Shown here piece after piece: positions 26,339 to 36,251 of a stretch of 64,000 nt of DNA (positions are counted from its first letter, which is position 1; each line of letters starts with the position of its first letter). The DNA comes from Agrobacterium albertimagni AOL15. Lineage in GTDB: Bacteria; Pseudomonadota; Alphaproteobacteria; Rhizobiales; Rhizobiaceae. The DNA is taken from assembly GCF_000300855.1 (NCBI RefSeq), contig NZ_ALJF01000006.1, positions 1 through 64,000 on the forward strand, given 5' to 3'. Made by a program: the position numbers and the translations under genes. The notes beneath the pieces were generated by a model. The model did not search any database, was not told the origin of the DNA, and was given only the letters and a program-made list of their open reading frames with translations.

Positions 26339-27265
26339 TCACGCCGCATCCTCTATGTCGTGACGCTTGGCAGCCAGAGACATCAACCAGTTGCTGGCCT
26401 CAGAGGCTTTCGACGCTGCGGTGAACACCGCCTTCTTGTCGGACTTCATCACGGTCAACCAGTGCTTGATGTACTGGGCATGATCGAGACGCGGCTCGGG
26501 TACCAGACCGAGATCGCCGCACAGGAAGGCAGCCCCCAGTTCGGCGACAAGCTCTTCCATGGCATAGGCTTCAGTGCCAAATCTGCCGGAAAGATCGCGT
26601 GAAAGTCGGCTCTTTGCGCCTGACCAATGAGTCAGCTCATGACATAGCGTGCTGTAAAATCCTGCAGCAGCACTCGTGGTGGCAGTGTCCGTGAAGCGGC
26701 GACGCTCCGGCATGCGGATCATGTCAGCCAAGGGAACATAGCAGGCCTTGTCACCACCTTCTTCGATCACGGCACCGGTTGCCTTGACGAAGGCTTCGGC
26801 AAGAGCGATCGGATCGAATGCCGGCAGATCCGGGATATCCACTTGATCAAGAGGGAAACCATCGACCTGGGCGGCATTGAAGACCCAGCTGGCACGCAGA
26901 ACCTTACGTTCGGCCTGCTCGGCCTCGCCGGTCTGGTCATTGACCTGCTCGGCATCGAAAGTCTTGTAGAAGACGACGAGGGAGGATTTCTCGCCCTTGC
27001 GCACCTGGCAACCGGCCTCTTGCCACTGGCGGTATGTGCCCCAGACATTGGAGGGATAGTCTGAAGCCTGGGCCGCGACCCAGAGACTGACAATGTTCAC
27101 GCCGTTATAGGGCTTGCGCGATGCGACATTGACGGGACGTGCGAAGCTTGTCGCTGTGTTGGCGATCCAGGGGAGCTGGAACTCGCCTGCGTTTTCGAGA
27201 GCATCGACGATGCGGTTGGTGACTTCCTGATGGACATCGAATTTGGATGACGATGATTTCGACAT
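26339..27265 (-). CDS. ArdC-like anti-restriction / ssDNA-binding zincin
   Basis: A 308-residue protein with an N-terminal ssDNA-binding domain (ArdC N, PF08401-like) and a C-terminal zincin metallopeptidase domain (HELTHWSG). Proteins of this type protect incoming plasmid DNA during conjugation. The start ATG 27265 has AAAGGAGA upstream; the frame continues open upstream without homology. It is convergent with hipA (10 bp between stops). Its presence supports a mobilisable plasmid or integrative element origin. Confidence 0.86.
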   Translation of the reverse strand: MSKSSSSKFDVHQEVTNRIVDALENAGEFQLPWIANTATSFARPVNVASRKPYNGVNIVSLWVAAQASDYPSNVWGTYRQWQEAGCQVRKGEKSSLVVFYKTFDAEQVNDQTGEAEQAERKVLRASWVFNAAQVDGFPLDQVDIPDLPAFDPIALAEAFVKATGAVIEEGGDKACYVPLADMIRMPERRRFTDTATTSAAAGFYSTLCHELTHWSGAKSRLSRDLSGRFGTEAYAMEELVAELGAAFLCGDLGLVPEPRLDHAQYIKHWLTVMKSDKKAVFTAASKASEASNWLMSLAAKRHDIEDAA

Positions 27266-27666
27266 GATTGTCTCCTTTCGCTGTGGAGACCGCGACCATC
27301 GCGGCCTGATGGCGTCCGGAGAGACAGGCCAGAACAGCCCATGCACCCCGAAGGGGCGGGCGAAGCGAAAAGACGGTGCATACCGTTGCATGGGATGGGA
27401 GGGGCTGTCAGGAACGCCTAAAGAAGGCAGCTATGGCCGTGGCTCTTGCGACAGGGACGAAGCTTGATCAGCAAGCATCGAATTTTTGGGCAAACATCAT
27501 GAAGCATCTCGTCATGTGCACGCGTAGAGCTTAGCGTCATGACATGAGCAACAGAACAACCGACGAGGCCTTGAGACCGCATGGCGCTTGAGCCGGTTTC
27601 AGCCACAGCCTGATGTTGACGTTCGGCAACGAGAAGAACAGAAAGGTTGCACCACACCAACCGCCA
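27266..27666. other. divergent promoter region
   Basis: About 400 bp between the ArdC-like and the YhaO-like starts. It should contain both promoters. I see no tandem repeats, RNA gene or convincing additional reading frame; GC-rich at the ArdC side, less so toward YhaO. Confidence 0.4.
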
Positions 27667-28956
27667 ATGCACGGATCCAGAAACGCTTTGCCATTCCGCT
27701 TCGTCCATACAGCAGACATTCATCTCGATTCCCCCCTCCGCTCGCTGGCTTTGCGCAATGCCGAGCTTGCGGAGCTTGTTGGCGATGCGAGCCGTCAAGC
27801 GCTGACCGCAATCATCGATCTCTGCCTCGATGAACAGGTCGACGCCTTGATCATCGCAGGCGATCTCTATGACGGCGATCAGACATCGATGAAGACGGCG
27901 CGGTTTCTCGCAGGACAGCTGGAAAAACTTCATCAGGCGGGCATCCGCACCTATCTGATCAAGGGCAATCACGATGCTCTGTCGAAGATTGCCAAGGAAT
28001 TGGTCCTGCCGGACACGGTCAAGATATTCGGAGGCAATGCTGAGGCGATTGAAATCACCGCTGGGGGCCTGCCGATCGCACTTCACGGATTGAGCTTCGC
28101 CAAGCCACACGCGCCTGAAACGCTGCTGCCGAGATACAGACCACCGGTGCTGGATGCGGTGAACATTGGCATCATGCATACCAGTCTTGCAGGATCTGTT
28201 GGCCATGACGCCTATGCGCCCTGCAATGTGATCGATCTTCACGCATCCGGCTTCGACTACTGGGCGCTTGGTCACATCCATCAACGCACCCACCATGCCG
28301 GGAAAGCCACAGTCATCATGCCGGGCATGCCCCAGGGGCGCGACATCAACGAGGCTGGCCCGAAGTCCGTATCGATTGTGACCGTGGCAGATGATCGAAC
28401 GATCACGGTTGAGGAGCGGCTGACCAGCATAGCCCAGTTTCAACGTGTTGAGGTCGATCTCACAGATGTTGTGGAATGGCGCGATGCGGCCGGAGCAATC
28501 GAAACGGGACTGGCGGCCGAGCGTGAGCGAACTGCATCAGCGCACCTCGTTGCCCGGCTGCGGTTGACCGGTCAGACCCCTCTTGCCTGGCAGATCCGCC
28601 GCGACCTCGATCTCATGCTGGCCGAGGCTGAGCAACGCGGAGATCGGATCGGCAAGACCTGGATCGAGAAGCTGGAACTGGCGATTGACACGCCTCAGTC
28701 AGCCCCCGACAGCCTTGCGGCCAATCCCGTCGTTGAACTTGGTGCTCTGATGCGCGAGGAAGTGACCACTCGAAGCGGCTTCCGCGACGAAGTGAGGGAT
28801 ATGGTCCGTGAGCTTCTGAGCGACCTTCCAGCCGAATGTCGCGACTTCGCCGGGCGCGACGAAGCTGCCTTCGAGCGTTTCGTGGACAGCCTTTTGGCCG
28901 AGGGGTCAATTGATATCGCTGCGCGGATGATGGCGGCCGAGCGAGGAGGCAACTGA
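27667..28956 (+). CDS. YhaO/SbcD-like DNA repair metallophosphatase
   Basis: A 429-residue nuclease subunit of the calcineurin-like phosphatase superfamily. All metal motifs are present: FVHTADIHLDSP, IIAGDLYDGDQ, IKGNHDAL, MHTSL and GHIHQRTH. It belongs to the YhaO branch related to SbcD/Mre11 and should act with the ATPase encoded next. The start is uncertain, since neither ATG 27667 nor ATG 27613 has a clear ribosome site; homologues begin just before the FxxxHTADIH motif, which favours 27667. It shares one base with the next gene. Confidence 0.85.
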   Translation: MHGSRNALPFRFVHTADIHLDSPLRSLALRNAELAELVGDASRQALTAIIDLCLDEQVDALIIAGDLYDGDQTSMKTARFLAGQLEKLHQAGIRTYLIKGNHDALSKIAKELVLPDTVKIFGGNAEAIEITAGGLPIALHGLSFAKPHAPETLLPRYRPPVLDAVNIGIMHTSLAGSVGHDAYAPCNVIDLHASGFDYWALGHIHQRTHHAGKATVIMPGMPQGRDINEAGPKSVSIVTVADDRTITVEERLTSIAQFQRVEVDLTDVVEWRDAAGAIETGLAAERERTASAHLVARLRLTGQTPLAWQIRRDLDLMLAEAEQRGDRIGKTWIEKLELAIDTPQSAPDSLAANPVVELGALMREEVTTRSGFRDEVRDMVRELLSDLPAECRDFAGRDEAAFERFVDSLLAEGSIDIAARMMAAERGGN

Positions 28957-31900
28957 TGCGCCTTCGCCGACTTGATCTCAGCCGCTATGGAAAATTCACC
29001 GACCATTCCATCGATTTCGGTGCAGCGCGACCCGGCATACCAGATCTGCATATCATCTACGGACTGAATGAAGCCGGGAAATCGACAACCTTTTCAGCCT
29101 TCCTCGATCTGCTCTATGGCATCGGCGAACGCAGCCCTTACAATTTTCTGCATCCCTACAACACGATGAAGATCGGGGCGCGTCTCGAGTTCGATGGGGC
29201 TGAGCACGAGGTCGCAAGGCTGAAGCAAAGGAGCGGTAGCCTCGTCGACGAGCGTGGTCAGGCTTTGAATGAGGCACTGCTCCTGGGCGCGCTCGGCGGC
29301 ATCGGCCGGGAGGCCTATCGGACGATGTTCTCACTCGATGACCAGTCCCTCAAGGAGGGCGGCAATGCCATCATCCAGAGCAAAGGCGAGCTTGGAGAAC
29401 TGCTGTTCTCAGCAAGCTCTGGGCTGGCAGGGCTCAGCAAGTCACTGGCAGCAGCGGCCGACGAGGCGAACCAGATCTACAAGAAGCGATCGTCCAGCAC
29501 CAAGCTTGCCGAACTCAAGAGGGCGCTGGACACACTGAAGGTCGAGCGCAACACGATCGATACTTTGGCGTCGACTTATGCAGGCTTAAAGACAGGCCAT
29601 GACCAAGCCGATATGGCCTACCGAACGGCAACGAGGGAGCTTGGCGAAGCGCAAGCCAGGTATCAGGAACTGACGCGCCTGCTGAACGCCCTGCCGGCTC
29701 AGCGTGAGCTCACCAGGCTGAATGGTGAACTGGCTGCGCTCGGTGACGTGCCGCGCCCGCCTTCTGAATGGTTCAACCTGCTGCCAAAACTGTTGCAAGA
29801 TGAGATCCGTCTCTCCGCAATCGTTGAGATCGCCGACAGGGCGACCCGACAACTGGTCGAAGAAATCGAAGAGATTGTCCTTGATGACAAGGCCGCTACC
29901 ATTGCGGCGCATATGGACACGCTGGATCAAGGGCGCGCGCGCTACCTGGCTGCGGAAGCCGACCTGCCCAAGCGCCGACTTGCACTGGCAGAGCAGGAAG
30001 GTGCCCTTGCCCGGCTTCTCAGCGATCTCGAGCAGCCGGAACACCCGGACCCGGCCGCTCTTCTTTTGCCAGCCTCCTTGGTTGGCACACTGAGGGATCT
30101 CATTGAAGAGCGCTCCGGCGTCGATGCGAAGCGCACGGCCGCCGAACGGGAACTCATGCGCTCACGCGAAAATCTCGAACGTCTCCGGGCAGAAAACAAA
30201 AGCGCGGGCATTGCCTCGCATATCAATCACGCCCATCTCAGCCGCCTCGAGGCGGCACACGCGCAACTGACTGGCTCTGATCTTCCAGCCAGGCTTGTCA
30301 TGGAAGAACGCAATCTCGCTGAATTACGTCGTAGCTACGAAAACACGATTGCGCAGCTGGCACCCTGGACCGGAGACGTGGAGGTACTCAAGCGCACCGC
30401 TTCAACCGAACCGCGTCAGATCGAACTCTGGCGCAGTCAGGCAGTCGCGATCGAGAGACGCATCTTTGACCAAGAGGGCCGGATCCGCGACCTTGAGGTG
30501 GAACTTGCGCAAACAAAGGCGCGCCTTGCGACCTGTGCCAGCGACGCGATGCTGGATGACGGAGAGGCTGCCAAACTTCGCGCCGAACGCGATGCAGCTT
30601 GGCAGACGCATCTGGCTTCCTTGGATGCCGCGAGCGCGAAATTCTTTGAAGCCCGGATGCTTCGTGATGACGCCATATCGGCCTCACGATTGTCGCGGGC
30701 CAAAGAACTGGCTGAGCTGCGCCAGTTGCGCCAGAGTGAGGCGGCAGCTAACGTGGCGCTGGAGCGACAACTCGCTTTGTTGGCAGAGGCGCAAGACGAG
30801 CACGACAAACTCGTACAAAAGATCAAAGCACTCTTGCCCGAGGTCATCAGTCATGACGTCAGCGCCAGCGAGGGCCTGGTCACGCTCGAAACGTGGATGG
30901 CACGACGGGCCGCAGCGCTTGCCGCCTGGCACAGGATGAACGAGAGCCAGGAGGCTATCGAGCCGCTGCGTGCCGAGCTCAAGCAACTGGTCGAAGCCGT
31001 GGTTGCCAGCCTTGCTGCAGCCGGCATCGAGGCCGCAGATCCGTCGGTCGCAGCGCTTGTCCAGACCGCAGCCGGCGCTCTTTCCGAAGCCCGGGCCGAA
31101 CGCACGGCACGGGTCACACTTGAAAAGGCGGTCGCCGACATTGAGCGTGACATCAGGGAACGGGAGCGTGACAAACACGAGGCAGAGCTACGGAGTGACG
31201 CCTGGCACAAGGACTGGATCGACACGCTGTCTCGCACATGGTTCGCCGACAAGGCCGGCTCGATCCCGGCAGTCAGAGCGATTTTAACCGCTGTTGGCAC
31301 CCTCCCCTCTGTCTTGAAAGAGCGACAGGATCTCTTGAGCCGTGTCGCGGCAATGGAGCGTGATCAGGTGCAGTTTCGCGAAGCGATGGAAAGCTTGCTG
31401 ATCGAATGCAAAGAGCAAACTCCAACCAAGGATATAGTGACTGCAGCCAATGCACTCACGCAGCGCTTTGAGGCAGCGAAGCTGGCCGACCGGCTTCGTG
31501 ATGGCAAACAGGCCGAACTCGAAAAGCTGAAAGAGAAGCGGCTTGGCCTCGAGGAGGAGCTGGCCGTACATAAAGCCCGCCGAAACGAGATGACCCGCTT
31601 CTTCGAGGTGGACGGGCTTGCCGAGGTCGAAGCCTTGCTGGCTCAGGTCAGGGAGCGTGATCAACTGGAAAAGCGCATCACCGAAGTGCGCCACCAGATC
31701 ATGGACGCGCTGAGAATGGCAAGCTTCGACGAGGCTGCGACACGGCTGGGGGAAATCGAGGCCGACCAGTTGGAACGCGATAGCATGGAGCTGGAGCGAC
31801 GGATTGAGGATTTGACCGAACAGTCCAAGCAGCTCTACGCTGAAAGGTCTCTGGCACAGCAAAAGCTGGATGCCGTTGGCGGCGATGACGCGGTCGCTCG

Positions 31901-32426
31901 CATCGAGGCACGGCGCCGCACCCTCCTTCTTGAAATTGAAGACCATGCCCGCAGGCATCTCATACTTCGCACCGGCACACTTGCCGCGGACCAGGCGCTG
32001 CATCTTTACAGGGATCGACATCGCAGTGCGATGATGCGCCGCGCGTCTGACGCATTTCGGTTGATCACCGGCGGCAATTATGCCGGTCTGACGACCCAAC
32101 CGGATCGTGACCGCGAGATCCTGATCGGCGTCACACGGGATGGCGGCTCAAAACTGGCAGATGCCATGTCCACCGGAACGCAGTTCCAACTCTATCTTGC
32201 GCTGCGGCTGGCAGGTTACGAGGAATTTGCGGCGATCCGACCGCCCGTGCCTTTCGTCGCCGACGACATTATGGAGAGCTTCGACAATCCGCGCTCGGAA
32301 GAAGTCTTTCGGCTTCTGAGCGAGATGGCGAAGGTGGGGCAGGTCATCTACCTGACCCATCACTGGCATCTTTGCGAGATCGCCCAGCGGGTGGTACCCG
32401 ACGTGACGATCCATCACCTCAACTGA
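28956..32426 (+). CDS. YhaN/SbcC-like AAA ATPase with long coiled coil
   Basis: A 1156-residue SMC/Rad50-like ATPase. Walker A is GLNEAGKST at 36-44. The C-terminal part carries the Walker B-like PFVADDIMESFDN and the LTHH switch. Between them lie some 800 residues of Glu/Arg/Leu-rich coiled coil. With the YhaO-like phosphatase it should form an Mre11/Rad50-type complex acting on DNA ends or hairpins. GAGGAGG precedes the ATG, which overlaps the previous stop (TGATG). Its place between plasmid-transfer-type and toxin genes suggests plasmid maintenance or DNA defence, but this is inference. Confidence 0.9.
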   Translation: MRLRRLDLSRYGKFTDHSIDFGAARPGIPDLHIIYGLNEAGKSTTFSAFLDLLYGIGERSPYNFLHPYNTMKIGARLEFDGAEHEVARLKQRSGSLVDERGQALNEALLLGALGGIGREAYRTMFSLDDQSLKEGGNAIIQSKGELGELLFSASSGLAGLSKSLAAAADEANQIYKKRSSSTKLAELKRALDTLKVERNTIDTLASTYAGLKTGHDQADMAYRTATRELGEAQARYQELTRLLNALPAQRELTRLNGELAALGDVPRPPSEWFNLLPKLLQDEIRLSAIVEIADRATRQLVEEIEEIVLDDKAATIAAHMDTLDQGRARYLAAEADLPKRRLALAEQEGALARLLSDLEQPEHPDPAALLLPASLVGTLRDLIEERSGVDAKRTAAERELMRSRENLERLRAENKSAGIASHINHAHLSRLEAAHAQLTGSDLPARLVMEERNLAELRRSYENTIAQLAPWTGDVEVLKRTASTEPRQIELWRSQAVAIERRIFDQEGRIRDLEVELAQTKARLATCASDAMLDDGEAAKLRAERDAAWQTHLASLDAASAKFFEARMLRDDAISASRLSRAKELAELRQLRQSEAAANVALERQLALLAEAQDEHDKLVQKIKALLPEVISHDVSASEGLVTLETWMARRAAALAAWHRMNESQEAIEPLRAELKQLVEAVVASLAAAGIEAADPSVAALVQTAAGALSEARAERTARVTLEKAVADIERDIRERERDKHEAELRSDAWHKDWIDTLSRTWFADKAGSIPAVRAILTAVGTLPSVLKERQDLLSRVAAMERDQVQFREAMESLLIECKEQTPTKDIVTAANALTQRFEAAKLADRLRDGKQAELEKLKEKRLGLEEELAVHKARRNEMTRFFEVDGLAEVEALLAQVRERDQLEKRITEVRHQIMDALRMASFDEAATRLGEIEADQLERDSMELERRIEDLTEQSKQLYAERSLAQQKLDAVGGDDAVARIEARRRTLLLEIEDHARRHLILRTGTLAADQALHLYRDRHRSAMMRRASDAFRLITGGNYAGLTTQPDRDREILIGVTRDGGSKLADAMSTGTQFQLYLALRLAGYEEFAAIRPPVPFVADDIMESFDNPRSEEVFRLLSEMAKVGQVIYLTHHWHLCEIAQRVVPDVTIHHLN

Positions 32427-32508
32427 GACTTTGAAGCGCCCAAGCCCGATTGCCTGATGAGGCGAAGTTCTGCGCCGGTACGATCTTGAGAGCAGGCTAC
32501 ATCAAAGC

Positions 32509-34590
32509 TTAACCTGACGAGCGACGACGGTTCTGCAGCAACTGCCTTGCTGCAACCGGTGCCATCAGCAAAATGCCAATCAATGTTGCGATCAAATCGG
32601 GCGCAACCAGCAAGATGGCAGCAAGAACCAGGCCGGCGCGTTCGTACCAATGGAGCGGTGCGAACAGCCAGTTGGAGACCGCCGCAGCCAAAGCCCAGAT
32701 GCCGAGGATTGTGCCACCGAATGCAAGGAAAAACGCGGTCCAGGTGAAGTTATCGGTCACCAGCAGCAAGGCTGGCTGGAAGGCGAACACGAAGGGGACC
32801 AAGGCCTTGCCCATGCTTAGCCTGAAGGCGGTATTGCCCGCCTTGAAGGCATTGGCATTGGCGATGCCTGCGCCGGCATAGGCCGCCATCGCAACCGGCG
32901 GCGTCACATCGGCGAGCACCCCATAGTAAAAGACGAAGAAATGCGCGACCAGCGGTTCTACGCCCAGGAGACCCAGGATTGGTGCGGCAACAGCAACCAT
33001 GATGATGTAGTTCGCCGTTGTTGGAATGCCGCATCCCATCAGGATACAAACAATGGCCGTCAGGATCAGGGTGAACAGCAGCGTCAGCGTCGGAACGCCC
33101 ATCAACTCAAAGGGCAGAAAGTCTAGCAAGCTGTGAATGGAACTGGCCCAATCCTGGGCAATGCCCGTGACCATATAGGCGACTTTGAAACCAACGCCGG
33201 TTAGCGTCACCACCCCGATGACAACGCCCACAAGTGCTGCGGCAGCGGTGACGGAGAGTGATTGCTTGGCGCCAAGGATGAAGCCTTCCCAAACCCCATG
33301 GGCTGCTCCGCGCAGGCCATCGGCTACACCACTTGCGCGAACCTGCTGGATGATGAGAACCGCGATACAGGCCGTTATCGACCAGAAGGCGGCAGAAAAC
33401 GGCGTACGTCCAGACAACAGGATTGCAATCAGAACGATGAGTGGCGCGACCGAAAGCCAGCCTTCTTTGAGGACCTTCCAGGCATTCGGCAATTCAGCCG
33501 CCGACAGACCGCGCAGGCCGAGCCGCCGGGCTTCCAGATGCACTTGAACGAGCACGCCGAAAAAATGCATGAAAGCCGGCACCAGGGCCGCGGTCAAAAT
33601 GGTGGTGAGCGGAAGGCCTAGATATTCGATCATCAGGAATGCCACGGCGCCCATGACAGGGGGCGTGATTTGACCGCCTGTCGAAGCTGCCGCTTCAACG
33701 GCCGCGGCAAAGTGGCGGGGATAGCCGATGCGGATCATGGCCGGAATGGTCAGCGCGCCTGTTGTGACCGTATTGGCGATCGACGATCCCGAAATCGACC
33801 CCAGCAGGGCCGATGAGAGAACCGATACCTTGGCCGGACCGCCAGCGTACCGGCCAGCAAGGGCCGATGCCACGTCAATGAAGAGCTGCCCCAAACCAAT
33901 CCGGGTTGCCATCACACCGAACAGCACGAAGTGAAAAACATAGGTCGCAATGACACCAAGGGCGGTGCCATAAATTCCTTGAGACGTCAGGTAGAGGTGG
34001 TTCACGATGCCGGACCAGCTGGCGCCTGGATGCACGAAAATGCCAGGCATCGCCCTGCCGAAGTAGGCATAGCCGATAAACAGGAGAGCGATCACCGGCA
34101 GCGGCCAGCCCATGGAGCGACGGACCGCTTCCAGAAGTACGACGATCAGGACAGTCCCCATGATGACGTCGATCGGCAAGGGATTTCCGACGCGGAAGGC
34201 AAGGTCGCTATAGATCCAGGGAACATAGAGAGCGGCGATCAGGCCGGCGATGCCGAGTATCCAGTCGACGAGCGGCAAACCTAAGGGAGTGAAGGCACCC
34301 GGCTTCATCTCCTTCTTGCCGAAAGCCGAGAAGCTCAGGAAGACGACCAAAAGCGTGACACCGAGATGCAGACCCCGATGCACTGTTGCCTGAGGGATAC
34401 CAAAGCCTGCAGTATAAAAATGGTAGCATGACAGGAGGAACAGGACCGTCGCCGTGATGACGGTCAGGGGCCAGACCAGCCGGCGAAAACGGAGCTCAGG
34501 ATCGAATGTCTCCTCGATCTCCTGCAATTCATCCGCAGTCAATTGACGGACCGACTTGCCCTGATCCAGCTCTTGTTTATCCACGCTCAT
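32509..34590 (-). CDS. TRAP transporter fused DctQM permease (TAXI type)
   Basis: A 693-residue membrane protein in which the small (4-TM DctQ-like) and large (12-TM DctM-like) TRAP subunits are fused, the usual form for TAXI systems. Landmarks include GSISGSSIANTVTTGALTIP and GGQITPPVMGAVAF. It drives sodium- or proton-coupled uptake of a carboxylate-like solute delivered by the TAXI receptor encoded just upstream. GGTGGGA precedes the ATG. Confidence 0.92.
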   Translation of the reverse strand: MSVDKQELDQGKSVRQLTADELQEIEETFDPELRFRRLVWPLTVITATVLFLLSCYHFYTAGFGIPQATVHRGLHLGVTLLVVFLSFSAFGKKEMKPGAFTPLGLPLVDWILGIAGLIAALYVPWIYSDLAFRVGNPLPIDVIMGTVLIVVLLEAVRRSMGWPLPVIALLFIGYAYFGRAMPGIFVHPGASWSGIVNHLYLTSQGIYGTALGVIATYVFHFVLFGVMATRIGLGQLFIDVASALAGRYAGGPAKVSVLSSALLGSISGSSIANTVTTGALTIPAMIRIGYPRHFAAAVEAAASTGGQITPPVMGAVAFLMIEYLGLPLTTILTAALVPAFMHFFGVLVQVHLEARRLGLRGLSAAELPNAWKVLKEGWLSVAPLIVLIAILLSGRTPFSAAFWSITACIAVLIIQQVRASGVADGLRGAAHGVWEGFILGAKQSLSVTAAAALVGVVIGVVTLTGVGFKVAYMVTGIAQDWASSIHSLLDFLPFELMGVPTLTLLFTLILTAIVCILMGCGIPTTANYIIMVAVAAPILGLLGVEPLVAHFFVFYYGVLADVTPPVAMAAYAGAGIANANAFKAGNTAFRLSMGKALVPFVFAFQPALLLVTDNFTWTAFFLAFGGTILGIWALAAAVSNWLFAPLHWYERAGLVLAAILLVAPDLIATLIGILLMAPVAARQLLQNRRRSSG

Positions 34591-34625
34591 CGTCCCACCA
34601 GGATTTTCTAAAGCTTCCGAAACAG

Positions 34626-34652
34626 AGGGCCGCGCATCGACTGCGCGGCCCT
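34626..34652 (-). terminator. intercistronic hairpin after the TAXI receptor gene
   Basis: AGGGCCGCGCA and TGCGCGGCCCT form a perfect 11-bp stem with a five-base loop between the receptor stop (34692) and the permease start (34590). There is no T-run, so it is more likely an attenuator or mRNA-stabilising hairpin that raises receptor over permease output. Confidence 0.6.
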
Positions 34653-34691
34653 TCGAAGATCATTCTCATTGGATGAGCAATCGGCCTTGTC

Positions 34692-35693
34692 CTACTTCAG
34701 GAGCCCTGCTTCCTTGTAGAACTTTTCTGCACCTGGATGCAGCGGAATGCCAACGCCGTTGAGCGCGGTTTCCTTGGTGATCGCCTTGCCCTTGGCATGG
34801 CCTGCATCGAGCTGCTTGCGGGTGTTTTCGTTCCACAAGGCCTTGGTGATGCCATAGATCAGATCTTCTGGCTGATCCGCGCCGGTGACCCACTGTGCGC
34901 CAACGGCGAGTGTCTTCACGTCATCGGCGTTGCCTTCGTAAGTGCCGCCGGGAACGGTGTCCGATGCGAAGAATGTGTACTTCTCGCAGATCGTTGGTGC
35001 GTCCTCACACGAGATCGAAACCAGCTTCACGTCATGCTGGCTCGCAAGTTCGGCAATGGCGCCGGCAGGATAGCCACCAACAAAGAAAAAGGCATCCATG
35101 GCGCCGTCACGCATGCGGTCGGCCGCCTGATCGGGCTTGAGATATTCAGGCATGATGTCAGCCTCGGAAAGGCCATAGCCTTCCAGAATGACGCGAGCGT
35201 CAACCAGGGTGCCAGAGCCTGGCTCGTCCAGCGAGACGCGCTTGCCCTTGAGGTCGGCAACGCTGTTGATGCCTGAGGCTGCGCTGGCCACGAGGTGAAT
35301 GCTCTCCGGATAGAGATTGGCAATCGCCCGAAGATTTTCAACGGCGGGCTTGCCCTCCCAGATACCCGTACCGGTATAGGCCCAGGTCGCCACATCCGAC
35401 TGGGCAAATCCCGATTCCAAGGTACCGCCGGCGATGCCGTTGATATTGGCAACCGACCCATTGGATGACAGAGCCGAAGCGACGAGACCCGGCACACCAC
35501 AAGAGCCGCCCTCCTCGCAACTGCGCGAACCGGGTGGGTTGGAGATCGCATTGGCAAGCAATCCGCCGATTGGGTAATAGGTTCCAGCTGTGCCACCTGT
35601 GCCGATGCGGAAGAAGGACATGTCCTGCGCACCTGCAGATGTTGCCAAGCCGACCGCCAGAACCGCGCCAAAGATGGATTTGTAGTGTCTCAT
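34692..35693 (-). CDS. TAXI family TRAP solute receptor
   Basis: A 333-residue periplasmic receptor. A signal peptide ends near SAGAQ, followed by FFRIGTGGTAGTYYPIGG, the family hallmark, and GSGTLVDARVILEGYG with the conserved Leu/Gly pattern. AGGGAG precedes the ATG. It is co-transcribed with the fused permease gene 101 bp downstream, with a hairpin between. The ligand is unknown; TAXI systems often carry glutamate, 2-oxoglutarate or similar carboxylates. Confidence 0.92.
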   Translation of the reverse strand: MRHYKSIFGAVLAVGLATSAGAQDMSFFRIGTGGTAGTYYPIGGLLANAISNPPGSRSCEEGGSCGVPGLVASALSSNGSVANINGIAGGTLESGFAQSDVATWAYTGTGIWEGKPAVENLRAIANLYPESIHLVASAASGINSVADLKGKRVSLDEPGSGTLVDARVILEGYGLSEADIMPEYLKPDQAADRMRDGAMDAFFFVGGYPAGAIAELASQHDVKLVSISCEDAPTICEKYTFFASDTVPGGTYEGNADDVKTLAVGAQWVTGADQPEDLIYGITKALWNENTRKQLDAGHAKGKAITKETALNGVGIPLHPGAEKFYKEAGLLK

Positions 35694-35901
35694 GGAATCT
35701 CCCTATTCTTCCCTTCTGATTTCCGAGCAGCTTATGACCCTTCATACATCGGTGCAAGGCAACGCTGAACGGTATCCTCGCTCAATCCTGTGGTCAGTCA
35801 TCATATGACCTGGTGCCCAGATCAGGGATCACTCCCATGGTCGGACAAAAGGCTTCTGGGCAGTCTCATTCGAGGTTTTTAAACGGGCGGCACAGTGAGA
35901 A

Positions 35902-35912
35902 TGGTCGGACCA
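35902..35912. promoter_or_regulatory. GntR/FadR-like operator candidate
   Basis: TGGTCGGACCA is a perfect palindrome of the TGGT-N3-ACCA type bound by many FadR-subfamily GntR regulators, which often control TRAP transporters. It lies about 210 bp upstream of the receptor gene. A partial copy (ATGGTCGGACAA) occurs near 35837. No GntR gene is in the window. Confidence 0.4.
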
Positions 35913-36062
35913 GTCCAAGACCTTTTGGTCGGCTGGTTTCTTTGGCGATGTGATCAGCCCGGTCATGATTCTGCTAATCTGACGCCTCACCGCGCCATTC
36001 CAAGCTTGGGGGCCTACCGGGGATCAGAGATCAAAATTCACGCGACCAATAAGATAATAATC

Positions 36063-36079
36063 GATTTTCATTGAAAATC
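36063..36079. promoter_or_regulatory. perfect palindrome downstream of the DeoR gene
   Basis: GATTTTCA-T-TGAAAATC, 8-bp arms around one base, lies in an AT-rich pocket about 170 bp after the DeoR stop and 370 bp before the TRAP operon. With a single-base centre it is better read as a protein-binding site than as a hairpin. Confidence 0.35.
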
Positions 36080-36251
36080 ATCGAGTTTCACAAACGTGCA
36101 GACCAACTGAGACATTGCCGGATCCTGAATGCCACAGAGAGGTGGATTGGTCCTGATCTCAAAGTTTCCAACACGTGGCCTTCCAGGCGCACAGAAACAT
36201 CGCTCCCGATCGGAAGTTCGGCTGCCGGCCCAAGACAAAGAGCTTTAGAGT

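Larger units (their letters stand above)
35694..36251. other. 558-bp region upstream of the TRAP operon
   Basis: No gene recognised. It contains the TRAP promoter, repeated GGTCGG motifs (near 35840, 35904 and 35930), an inverted repeat GGTCA-N9-TGACC at 35792-35810 and the two palindromes listed separately. Confidence 0.5.

Noticed and set aside
27418..28443. Minus-strand open frame of 341 codons opposite the YhaO-like gene
   Set aside because: The plus strand carries the complete set of metallophosphatase motifs; the minus frame has none.
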